Source of the DNA: Myxococcales bacterium
GTDB taxonomy: Bacteria > Myxococcota_A > Polyangia > Polyangiales > GCA-016699535
Length of the DNA stretch: 64,000 nt
Direction: 5' to 3'
Assembly: GCA_020633325.1 (NCBI GenBank)
Contig: JACKDX010000001.1
Span: 1,054,001-1,118,000, forward strand
The position numbers and the translations under genes are program-made. The number at the start of each line of letters is the position of its first letter. The stretch's first letter is position 1. Positions 16,038 to 24,100 of the stretch are shown one piece after another. Below the pieces are notes generated by a model. It saw only the letters and a list, made by a program, of their open reading frames with translations, was not told where the DNA came from and made no database searches.

Positions 16038-16379
16038 CTACTGACCTGTGTCGAACGAGGCGTCGCCGAGTCCCCCGTCGGCCGCGGCATCCGGATTTCC
16101 GCTGTCGAGTGCGGCATCGAGAATTCCCGTCTCTTCGGCGACCCCGCCATCAAAGGCCGTGTCTGTTGCCACCGCATCTGGCGCGTCTTCAGCAACCCCG
16201 GTATCTGACGCGGCATCGCCACGCTGGTCGGAATCCGCAAAGATGCCGTCACATCCTGCATCCCTGTCCTCGCAAATGATCTGACCGTTCATCTCTTCGC
16301 CAGGACTGCCGTCCTCCACGCTCGCCGCACAGGCACCAAGAAAAACCAACCATCCCACCGCTAAGTATCTAGAAATCAT
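16038..16379 (-). CDS. Small Asp/Ala-rich lipoprotein
   Basis: A 113-residue protein with a short signal and lipobox LGAC (Cys17). The rest is a low-complexity acidic region rich in Asp, Ala and Gly (for instance DSGNPDAAADGGLGDASFD), with two cysteines near residues 36 and 43. Such regions serve as spacers between a lipid anchor and a domain in myxobacterial lipoproteins; here no domain follows, so the gene may be truncated, with the degraded sequence downstream as its lost part. AAGGAG lies eight bases before the ATG, and that ATG overlaps the stop of the upstream 55-residue gene (ATGA). Confidence 0.6.
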   Translation of the reverse strand: MISRYLAVGWLVFLGACAASVEDGSPGEEMNGQIICEDRDAGCDGIFADSDQRGDAASDTGVAEDAPDAVATDTAFDGGVAEETGILDAALDSGNPDAAADGGLGDASFDTGQ

Positions 16380-16543
16380 AATAAACGCTCCTTTAGTTGA
16401 CTGGGTTTGTGATGAAGCACGATCGCTGCAACACCGAGTAAATGGGGATACAGCTCTTTCAGCGGGTCATCGGTAGCTCGCACGCAATCCACCAAACACC
16501 CGGATAGCGCGACCAAGGGCACTAGCCTGGACTTTGTATCCAT
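16376..16543 (-). CDS. Very small putative lipoprotein (55 aa)
   Basis: The ATG at 16543 is five bases after the stop of the YD-repeat gene, with AGAGGA about ten bases upstream, and its TGA overlaps the start of the next lipoprotein gene. The product has a basic start (MDTKSR), a hydrophobic stretch and a lipobox LSGC at Cys16, then about 39 residues (ATDDPLKELYPHLLGVAAIV). The tight spacing on both sides and the lipobox make it more likely real than not, but it could be a chance frame. Confidence 0.45.
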   Translation of the reverse strand: MDTKSRLVPLVALSGCLVDCVRATDDPLKELYPHLLGVAAIVLHHKPSQLKERLL

Positions 16544-16548
16544 GGCGC

Positions 16549-17739
16549 TTATTCCTCTTCCCAGCAGCTGTAACTGTAGAGATGAACGGCCGGAGCAGCG
16601 ATTTCCTGCTCGGTGCGAAGGAGGTTGCCTTTTGCATCGTACTCGTAATGCCGAATATAAAGACCTGTAATAGTCCGCTTTTCGGAGCTCAGACGATCGT
16701 TTGCGTCGTAGGTGTACTCGATATTGTGAGGCCAAGACCCCCGTTGCTCGACAAACGCCAATCTCCCCACATCATCGTACGCATAGGTGCGAACATACGA
16801 AGAGCGCCCGGGGCCTTCGCGCTTTTCACTAACCACGCGACCCTTTGCGTCATACTCGAACGTCAACACGTGGGGATCCGTGATGCTCTGTTCAACCGAG
16901 ATCAGCCTGCCGTCATTGTCATACTCAAACTTGCGCTCGGAGGGCTCTGTGATTTGCCGTCGTTCCCACAGAAGTCGCCCCTTCGTATCGTATTCGAATG
17001 TCTTAGAATAGGGTCCCGAACCGGAGCGTATCTCTCCGATCAAGCGCTCGTCCTCGTCATATTCGTACTCAATGACGTACGGGTCGATGTCGACAACGCT
17101 TTCACTACATGGTCCGGGGTAGTGCCGCGTGGCATTGGGCAAAAAGCTTATTATCTGTCGCAGAGACGTACGCAGATTTTGTTCGAACGCGTGCAGCAGA
17201 TTCTGGTTCGACGCCTCGCTGAGTTCAATGACTCCTGCCTCATCTTTTTGAGCCGCGCTCCAGTCGATGCCAGCCGCCCAGTTGGTTCGGTCAAACGCCA
17301 GCTTTAGGTTAGGCACGTCTTTGCTCAGGGCGATGGGTTGTTCTGCCGCGAACGACAACGACTGCAGTTCCTGGGCCTTGATGGCGACAGGGGTTCCATC
17401 TGCCAAAGTGGCGTTGATGTTCAGTTGGAGTTCGGCGTTTTCACGCAGTTGCATGTTCAACACACAATACTCATCGGGAGAGAAGGAAAATGCGGTGACG
17501 GCCTTGCTTTCAATGAGGTTCGTCGCAGCCAATCCGGACATGGCAATCTGCTTGCCAGAACCGTCGCAGGCTTGAGCAATGTCCACAGAATCCACTGTCA
17601 AAGAGAAGTCGCTGAACGCAACAGACTCGTGGGTGGAAGCCACCGAAAAAAGCTCAAAGCTGCCTGTATGCGGATTGCCCGTTTCAGTGCCGGAGCATGC
17701 CAATACGCAAAACAACAGGGGGCTAATTAGATATCTCAT
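16549..17739 (-). CDS. YD-repeat (RHS-like) lipoprotein
   Basis: The 396-residue protein starts with a lipobox VLAC (Cys15) and the sequence SGTETGNP. Residues about 25-220 form an unassigned domain that resembles a DUF4382-like beta sandwich only in general character. From about 222 to 390 there are seven or so YD repeats of about 24 residues: EYEYDEDERLIGEIR, FEYDTKGRLLWERR, FEYDNDGRLISVEQ, FEYDAKGRVVSEKR, YAYDDVGRLAFVEQ, YTYDANDRLSSEKR, YEYDAKGNLLRTEQ. YD repeats in RHS/Tc proteins build a beta cocoon, but here there are too few for a shell and no toxin core or tip follows. ATG 17739 has AAGGAG eight bases upstream; the upstream regulator's TGA overlaps a second ATG at 17745. Confidence 0.8.
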   Translation of the reverse strand: MRYLISPLLFCVLACSGTETGNPHTGSFELFSVASTHESVAFSDFSLTVDSVDIAQACDGSGKQIAMSGLAATNLIESKAVTAFSFSPDEYCVLNMQLRENAELQLNINATLADGTPVAIKAQELQSLSFAAEQPIALSKDVPNLKLAFDRTNWAAGIDWSAAQKDEAGVIELSEASNQNLLHAFEQNLRTSLRQIISFLPNATRHYPGPCSESVVDIDPYVIEYEYDEDERLIGEIRSGSGPYSKTFEYDTKGRLLWERRQITEPSERKFEYDNDGRLISVEQSITDPHVLTFEYDAKGRVVSEKREGPGRSSYVRTYAYDDVGRLAFVEQRGSWPHNIEYTYDANDRLSSEKRTITGLYIRHYEYDAKGNLLRTEQEIAAPAVHLYSYSCWEEE

Positions 17740-17741
17740 GG

Positions 17742-18608
17742 TCATGACTCCTTTTTAACCTCGTGACTGAGCGGAAAAAGTTGGAAGTTAACCTGTACGA
17801 CTTGTTGCGGTACGGATTGGCGCAGAGAGAGCTCCAACAGCTCCTTGCGCAGGTCTTGAATGCGTTGCTTGATGGTGGCTAAGCCAGTCGAATCGAGGCA
17901 AAGCGTCAGAGATGAAATGTCACGCTGCTCGCGCGGAAACGCATCGATGGATTCGGACGCGCGTTGCATCATCAAGCGATGGAAATTGATTATATGAACG
18001 CCGCTGGTTTCGGGGCCCGTGGATAGCATTGGATGCGCCTGCTTTAGTCGCCCGCAGTCGTCTGGCGCCAATAGTCCGAGCTCCTTGAGCACATCGAGTG
18101 CGTGTTTGGCTTCCGCACGCGTGATTTTCGGCATCAGTTGCTTGCAGATCCAATCCGGCTGGCTACGAAAGTAAGGGCTCGCAGCCAGCTCAAATATGGC
18201 CGGCGCGTACCAGAGCGCGTGATACATCGCTTGGTTGTGATCGAGCTTGTGAATAGTGCGGTAGCGATGAAACGCTTGCAGCTGCTCGTAGTGACGATGC
18301 TTCTGGCGACTGTCGTTGGCCTGGTTGAATTGCACCAACGTCGTGAAGTATCGCGCTCGCTGCTCGTCCATTTGGCACGTAGCCGCGAAGCGGCGGGCCA
18401 TCGCCACTGATAGTCTGCGCTTGGATTCGATGATCAGCTTCAAATAGTTCGGCGAGGCAATCCCAGCGCGCTTCGAGAAATAACGATAGGAAAAGCCTCT
18501 GTGCTGCGCTTTACGAGCCAGGTAGTAGTCCGCCAGGAACTTCCGATAATCCAGGTATTCAAAAACATCAGGTAGCTTGTCCACGTTCTGAACATGCGGG
18601 AGAACCAC
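17742..18608 (-). CDS. TIGR02147-like putative transcriptional regulator
   Basis: The 288-residue protein has the N-terminal FEYLDYRKFLADYYLARK segment and the FSYRYFSKRAGIASPNYLKL region that I associate with the TIGR02147 (DUF4423-type) family found in Fibrobacter and myxobacteria. That region, with VAMARRFAATC after it, looks like an XRE-type helix-turn-helix. The remainder is helical, with DWICKQLMPKITRAEAKHAL resembling a second winged-helix part. GTG 18608 is the likely start. A perfect palindrome lies 30 bases upstream and overlaps a promoter-like sequence, so autoregulation is likely. Its stop overlaps the start region of the YD-repeat lipoprotein gene; this coupling suggests it controls that operon. 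Confidence 0.75.
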   Translation of the reverse strand: MVLPHVQNVDKLPDVFEYLDYRKFLADYYLARKAQHRGFSYRYFSKRAGIASPNYLKLIIESKRRLSVAMARRFAATCQMDEQRARYFTTLVQFNQANDSRQKHRHYEQLQAFHRYRTIHKLDHNQAMYHALWYAPAIFELAASPYFRSQPDWICKQLMPKITRAEAKHALDVLKELGLLAPDDCGRLKQAHPMLSTGPETSGVHIINFHRLMMQRASESIDAFPREQRDISSLTLCLDSTGLATIKQRIQDLRKELLELSLRQSVPQQVVQVNFQLFPLSHEVKKES

Positions 18609-18637
18609 CCGCTGGTCCAGTCAAATACATCACAAAT

Positions 18638-18655
18638 CGTATTCTACAGAATACG
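18638..18655. promoter_or_regulatory. Perfect palindrome, candidate operator of the TIGR02147-like regulator
   Basis: CGTATTCT-AC-AGAATACG has 8-base arms that match without error around a 2-base centre. It sits in the 186-base space between the divergent regulator and RCC1-repeat genes, 30 bases from the regulator start. Confidence 0.55.
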
Positions 18656-18667
18656 TAATTGTGGCAA
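18641..18667 (-). promoter_or_regulatory. Candidate promoter of the regulator/YD-repeat operon
   Basis: On the minus strand TTGCCA (18667-18662) and TAGAAT (18646-18641) each match consensus at 5/6. The 15-base spacing is short, which may call for an activator. The -10 box is part of the palindrome at 18638-18655, so binding there should affect transcription directly. Confidence 0.35.
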
Positions 18668-18760
18668 TTCAGCGTATGATTAGGGATATTATCCATGGGA
18701 GATATCAGAGATTTGATTAATGCGAGCTCTCGTCGAGCGAGCTTGGGTTCAGTAGAGGAC

Positions 18761-18788
18761 TTGCCACGGCGCAAGGGTCCCTTATCAT
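18761..18788 (+). promoter_or_regulatory. Candidate promoter of the RCC1-repeat gene
   Basis: TTGCCA (18761-18766) and TATCAT (18783-18788) are 16 bases apart and each match consensus at 5/6. The -10 box ends six bases before ATG 18795, so transcription would begin at about the start codon itself, giving a leaderless message. Confidence 0.4.
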
Positions 18789-18794
18789 GCACGC

Positions 18795-20177
18795 ATGGGG
18801 CGACACTCTGGGCTCGTCGTCTGCGTGATGGCATTGGCGTGGGGATGTGGGCGGATTGGTTACACGTATCTTGACGAGACCTCGCCTCCGACGGGGGATG
18901 GGGGCTTAGACGGCACTAGCGATGGCGCTTCCGATGGCAGTTCAGACGGCGCTTCCGATGGCAGTGCAGATGGCACGATGGATGGCAACACATGCCCGCC
19001 GTCATGTGATGAAGGGCAAGCCTGCACGGCGAATGCCGATTGCGCCACGGGGTTCTGCTATAACGCAACCTGCGCAGAAGCCGCCTGTGTTGAAGCTTCA
19101 CGCATCTCTTTCAAGGAAGTCGGTGCTTATGCCTCGTCGCACCAATGTGGCATCAGGAATGACGGCACCCTGTGGTGTTGGGGCAGCCACACCTACGGAC
19201 AGCTAGGTATTGGCGCGCCCACCGGGTCCGGTCACGATAAAGGATCCCCCACTCAGGTGGGGACTGAGACAACTTGGAAAGCGATTGCGGGCTTGGCGGA
19301 TAGCCATACCTGCGCGGTCAAGGACGATGGCAGTATGTGGTGTTGGGGTCGCAACAACCAACACCAACTGGGCCTTGGCGAGACGGGCGGCCCTCAAGAG
19401 GTTCAGCCGGTACAGGTCGGTACGGATCTCGATTGGGACAAGGTGACGACATGTGGCAGTCCGTGCAGCTGTGCGATTCGCACAGACCAAAGTTTGTGGT
19501 GCTGGGGTGCGCTTCTCGTCTTCGCGGCTCCGCTCGCAGAAGATCCAGCGCCCATCAGTTCTCCCGCGGTGCAGTGGCGATCGGTAGCCGGCGGGGATTT
19601 GCACGTGTGCGGCATCGATACGACGAATGTGCTTTGGTGTGTGGGCAAGAACATCTACGGACAGCTTGGAACCGGTGCGTTTTCCATCGAAGAGACGGCT
19701 CCAGTCGTGGTGACTGGTGGACACAGTTGGCGGAAAGTTGCCGCGGGGGTCAACTTCACCTGTGCACTAGAACTCGATAGCACCCTGTGGTGCTGGGGTA
19801 GTAATGTGCAAGGGCAGCTGGGGCAGGGGACCATGGGGTACGGTATCAACAGCCCTGTCCAAGTCGGCACGGCCGCTTGGCTCGATATTAGCTTGGGAGC
19901 CACTCATGCATGCGGAGTGCGTTCGGATGCCACGTTATGGTGTTGGGGGAGCAATAACTCTGGAGAGTTGGGCCAGGGGTCAATAAGCCCAGCCGTTCTA
20001 CAACCAGCGCAAGTGGGATCCGATGCCTGGTGGAAGTCTGTGCATGTGGGCTCAGCTTTCAGCTGCGCGCGGCGTGAGGATGACTCGCTATGGTGTTGGG
20101 GTGATAACCAGCATGGCCAGCTGGGGGGGGGGACCGTAGGCGGAACGCAATCTTTGCCAGAGTCGGTTTGCCGTTAA
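18795..20177 (+). CDS. RCC1-repeat (beta-propeller) lipoprotein
   Basis: The 460-residue product has a short signal ending at AWGC (Cys18), an acidic Asp/Gly/Ser spacer (about residues 30-65), and a small cysteine-rich segment (CPPSCDEGQACTANADC) like those seen in myxobacterial surface proteins. From about residue 105 there are seven RCC1-type units marked by LWCWG and GQLG, such as LWCWGSHTYGQLGIG and LWCWGSNVQGQLGQG, spaced about 50 residues apart, which suits a seven-bladed propeller. One unit (near 235) lacks the GQLG part and one reads LWCVG. Each unit carries paired cysteines, probably disulfides. It is divergent from the TIGR02147-like regulator and convergent with the CDF gene, overlapping it by four bases. 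Confidence 0.85.
   Translation: MGRHSGLVVCVMALAWGCGRIGYTYLDETSPPTGDGGLDGTSDGASDGSSDGASDGSADGTMDGNTCPPSCDEGQACTANADCATGFCYNATCAEAACVEASRISFKEVGAYASSHQCGIRNDGTLWCWGSHTYGQLGIGAPTGSGHDKGSPTQVGTETTWKAIAGLADSHTCAVKDDGSMWCWGRNNQHQLGLGETGGPQEVQPVQVGTDLDWDKVTTCGSPCSCAIRTDQSLWCWGALLVFAAPLAEDPAPISSPAVQWRSVAGGDLHVCGIDTTNVLWCVGKNIYGQLGTGAFSIEETAPVVVTGGHSWRKVAAGVNFTCALELDSTLWCWGSNVQGQLGQGTMGYGINSPVQVGTAAWLDISLGATHACGVRSDATLWCWGSNNSGELGQGSISPAVLQPAQVGSDAWWKSVHVGSAFSCARREDDSLWCWGDNQHGQLGGGTVGGTQSLPESVCR
18921..18968 (+). repeat. 24-base tandem repeat encoding the acidic spacer
   Basis: Two adjacent 24-base units (18921-18944 and 18945-18968) differ at two positions and encode DGASDGSS and DGASDGSA. Partial units lie on each side. 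Length variation of this spacer by slippage is possible. Confidence 0.7.
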
Positions 20178-21040
20178 TGGGAGTTCGCAGGCTCGGTGTG
20201 AATGACCACATCTTGGACTTCGGGGAACGCCTGGCGGATGGCGTCTTGAACCTGGTGGGTCTTCCGATGCGCTTCGTGTAATGGAAGCATGGAGTCCAAA
20301 TGGATATGGAGATCCATGTGGATGTGTTGGGCTGTTCCTCGCGTACGAATCTTATGGACGAGATGCACACCCGGCACAGATTGCGCCACTTTACCGACCC
20401 TTTCGGGGTCAAGTTGAGCATGGTCCACCAGCACGCCCAAATTGGTCCAAAGAATCGACCAGGCGACTCGACCGATAAGCAGCATGACGAATAGCGCGCC
20501 CAGTACATCTGCATGTGCGATATGATACTTGCTGCCAACCATACTAAGGACCACGACCAGGGCCGCCAGCGCATCCGAGAGAGTGTGCGCTGCGTCTGCT
20601 GTCAGAATCGAGCTCCTTAAAAGCTTGCCCTGTCGAGACTCGGTTTGACTGATGACAAGATTGATAAACACGGTGCCAAGTACTACGCCGATCTGCCACC
20701 AGCTCACTTCTGGCGTGGTCGTAGAGTGAAATGCGTCCCACGCGCCCTGTCCAATCTCTAACAAGCCCGCGGCAATCAAGATGCCAATGAACAAGGCCGC
20801 GACGGTTTCAAAGCGACGATGGCCGTAAGGGTGCTCTGAATCCGGCGGCCGCACCGCCAGAGTGATCCCGACGATACCGACAACATTGCTTGAAGCATCG
20901 AGCACTGAATGCAAGGCGTCCGCCAGCAATGCCAAGGCCCCCGTATGTAGCCCTATGAGAAACTTGGTGGCTGCTACACCTAGATTGAGCAACAACACCA
21001 CTACGAGGACCCGTATGACGCTGCGATCCCTCTGATTCAC
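20174..21040 (-). CDS. Cation diffusion facilitator (CDF) metal transporter
   Basis: CDF proteins export Zn2+, Fe2+, Mn2+ or similar ions in exchange for protons. The 288-residue protein has six membrane helices: helix II carries ADALHSVLDASSN and helix V carries DAAHTLSDALAAL, the two halves of the metal site, each with His and Asp. HPYGHRRFE follows helix II as in the family. The C-terminal cytoplasmic domain ends in HIHMDLHIHLDSMLPLHEAH, a histidine-rich strand pair typical of the regulatory dimer. Substrate cannot be assigned. It is divergent from dnaE. Confidence 0.93.
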   Translation of the reverse strand: MNQRDRSVIRVLVVVLLLNLGVAATKFLIGLHTGALALLADALHSVLDASSNVVGIVGITLAVRPPDSEHPYGHRRFETVAALFIGILIAAGLLEIGQGAWDAFHSTTTPEVSWWQIGVVLGTVFINLVISQTESRQGKLLRSSILTADAAHTLSDALAALVVVLSMVGSKYHIAHADVLGALFVMLLIGRVAWSILWTNLGVLVDHAQLDPERVGKVAQSVPGVHLVHKIRTRGTAQHIHMDLHIHLDSMLPLHEAHRKTHQVQDAIRQAFPEVQDVVIHTEPANSH

Positions 21041-21168
21041 CCCATCCTCCTCGGACGATCTTCAATTGTTGGCACAGCCTCTTGCGGTTCAAACGCCCGC
21101 ACGGCAGCCTAGCAAGGCTACGGCCCTTAAGTAAGACTGGGGCTGACTCAGGCGTGGAAATACAAACC

Positions 21169-24100
21169 ATGGGACAAGCAGACTTCGTTCATCTTCACGT
21201 GCACTCGCAATACTCAATGCTGGATGGCGCGATCCGGATTGAACCCTTAGTTAAGTGGGCCAAATCGAACGCAATGCGGGCGATCGCGCTGACGGATCAC
21301 GGCAACATGTTTGGGGTGATGCAGTTCAATAAAGCTGCGCGGCAACACGGCATTTTACCCATCATCGGATGCGAGCTGAACATCCGCGATACTTCGAGCG
21401 GACCTGGCCAGCACATATTGCTTTTGTCGGCCGGCGAGCAGGGCTATCATAATCTTATCCGCTTGGTCAGTCATGCCTGGCTGAAAGGAGCAGGGCGCGA
21501 TGCGCAGCCGGTGATTGAACTCGGCACATTGAGGGAATGCCATAAGGGGTTGGTGGGCCTGAGCGCATGCTTGGGTGGGTACCTGGCACAGCAAATACTA
21601 CATAAAGGTGCAACTCAGGGGCGCGAAGCTTTGGGGAATCTCAAAGACTGTTTTGAGCCTGGTTCGTTTTTCGTGGAATTGCAGGACCACGGTTTTCCGG
21701 AGCAAAAGCCGCTTAATCGTATCTTAGTGGACATTGCGCGAGAGTTCGACGTGCCGCTTGTGGCCACCAATGATTGTCATTATCCGGAGAAGAAAGACGC
21801 GCACGCTCAGCTGATTCTACAATGTATCGCCACGGGGCGTCAGGTTGCGGAAACTGAGCGATCACACCATCGCTCCCACGAATTGTTTCTCAAGACAGCC
21901 GAGGAGATGAAACAACGGTTTGTCCACCTGCCAGACGCCATCAAGAACACGCTTCGCATCGCGGAGATGTGTGCCGGAACGGTTAATCCCATTCGGGCGC
22001 CCTTGATGCCGACGTTTCCAGTGCCCGAAAACATGGACGAGCAAGCGTATTTTCGCAAGCTTGCGGAAGACGGGTTGGCTCGACGATTTCGTGAGTTTGC
22101 TGAGGTGCACAAAGCCGTCGATCAAGACATGTATCGTAAGCGGTTGTTCGCGGAATGGGAAGTCATCTGTGCCATGGGGTTTGCAAGTTATTTTTTGGTG
22201 GTCCAGGATTTCGTGAACCGCGCCATTCAAAAGGGAATCCCTGTGGGTCCGGGCCGCGGTTCTGGCGCAGGCTCGCTGGTGGCATACGCGCTTCGCATTA
22301 CGGATTTGGATCCAATTCAATACGGTTTGCTGTTTGAGCGGTTTTTAAACCCAGAACGCGTGTCGATGCCTGATTTCGATATCGATTTTTGCATGGATCG
22401 CCGCGATGAAATCATTAGCTATGTGCGTGACAAGTATGGCGACAACAGTGTCGGCCAGATCGCCACGTTTCATGCGCTGAAGAGCCGAAGCGTGGTGCGT
22501 GATGTGGCGCGTGTGATGGGAATGACACCGCAGGAAGCCGGAAGAATCGCGACGCTAATCCCAGAGCCGATCATGGGAAAGAGCGTTCCCATTTCGGAAG
22601 CCCTGAAAAAGGAGCCGCGCCTCAAACGCCTCTACGAGGATGAACCGCGCGTGCGCGAACTCGTGGACAATGCGCAAACCTTGGAGGACCTGACGCGTCA
22701 TGCCGGCATGCACGCTGCGGGCATTGTGATCAGCAAGGGCGCGCTTTGGGAACACGTCCCAGTGTTTTGTCCCGAGCCAGGCATTGTGGTGACCCAATAC
22801 GACAAAGACGACGTGGAAGCCGCAGGGCTGGTGAAGTTTGATTTTCTTGGTCTGCGAACACTCACCGTGATTGATATCGCCACGCGTTTAATTGATCGCC
22901 GCCCCGATCGCAGCGAGGATGCATTTCGTATCGACCGCATTCCGTTGGATGATGCTGCGACTTTTGCGTTGCTGAGCTCCGGTGAGACCACCAACGTTTT
23001 TCAGTTGGAGTCAAGCGGCATGCAGAGCCTCTTTAAGCAGCTCAAACCGGATGCGCTTGAGGACGTGATCGCCGCAGTCGCGCTATATCGGCCCGGGCCC
23101 TTGGGGTCGGGGATGGTGGAAGATTTTGTGCAGCGAAAGCACGGGCGAGTCCCCATACGCTATCCGCACCCGAACCTTGAGCCCATTCTTAAAGAGACCT
23201 ACGGGGTGTTGGTGTATCAGGAGCAAGTCATGCAGGTGGCGCGAGAGATGGCCGGGTACTCTCTCGGATCGGCCGATGTCCTGCGGCGAGCGATGGGTAA
23301 GAAAAAACCCGAAGAGATGGCAAAACAGAAAGCAGCATTCATCACGGGCTCAATCGGGAAAGGATATCAGCCACAAGATGCGGAGCGTGTGTTTGAGCTC
23401 ATGTCGTTTTTCGCCGGCTATGGTTTTAACAAGTCACATTCTGCGGCGTATGCGCTCTTGACGTATCAAACAGCGTTTCTCAAAGCCAACTTTCCTGTGG
23501 AATTTTTGTGTGCCACGCTGACAGCAGACAAGGACAAGAGCGACAAGGTTGTAAGAACTATTTCGGAGGCTCGGTCTATGGGCGTAGTGGTGTTGCCGCC
23601 TGACGTGAACGAAAGCGCAATCGATTTCACGGTCGTTTACGATGACGCGCCCGATCCAAACATCGCGCGCAAACCTGACAAGCCAGTGTCGCGTAGAGGA
23701 AAGTTGTACGATTTGTATCGTCCGCGACTGCGCTTCGGGCTGGGCGCGGTCAAGGGCGTGGGAACAGCGGCGCTCGAGTCGATCCTGGCGGCCCGCTCAG
23801 CCGATGGTGCCTCAACTAGCGAATCGAGGACGCGCCCGTTTCAGGATCTTTTTGACTTTGCTGCCCGAGTAGATCTGCGCAAGGTTAATAAAACCGCGGT
23901 AGAGGCTTTGGTCCAATGCGGCGCGTTTGGTACATCCCATGGGCCACGCGGGATTAGTCGTACACAGGCATTTGCGGCCATCGATGCTGCCCTTGAGCGA
24001 GGCCGCAAACAGCACAGTGAGCGCTGTAGCGGCCAAACCAACCTGCTCGGACTGTTTGGAGAGGCGCCATCTGCGCAAAAGAGTCTGCAAGCATTCCCCA

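Noticed and set aside
16549..17215. YD-repeat protein as an RHS/Tc toxin
   Set aside because: Only about seven repeats, no RHS core signature or variable C-terminal tip, and no immunity-type gene next to it.
16534..17307. 257-codon plus-strand open frame across the YD-repeat gene
   Set aside because: The opposite strand has regular YD repeats and a lipobox; this frame has no domain and only mirrors the repeats.
21082..21168. 29-residue N-terminal extension of DnaE
   Set aside because: The PHP domain begins immediately after ATG 21169, as in other DnaE proteins; the extension is unlike the family.
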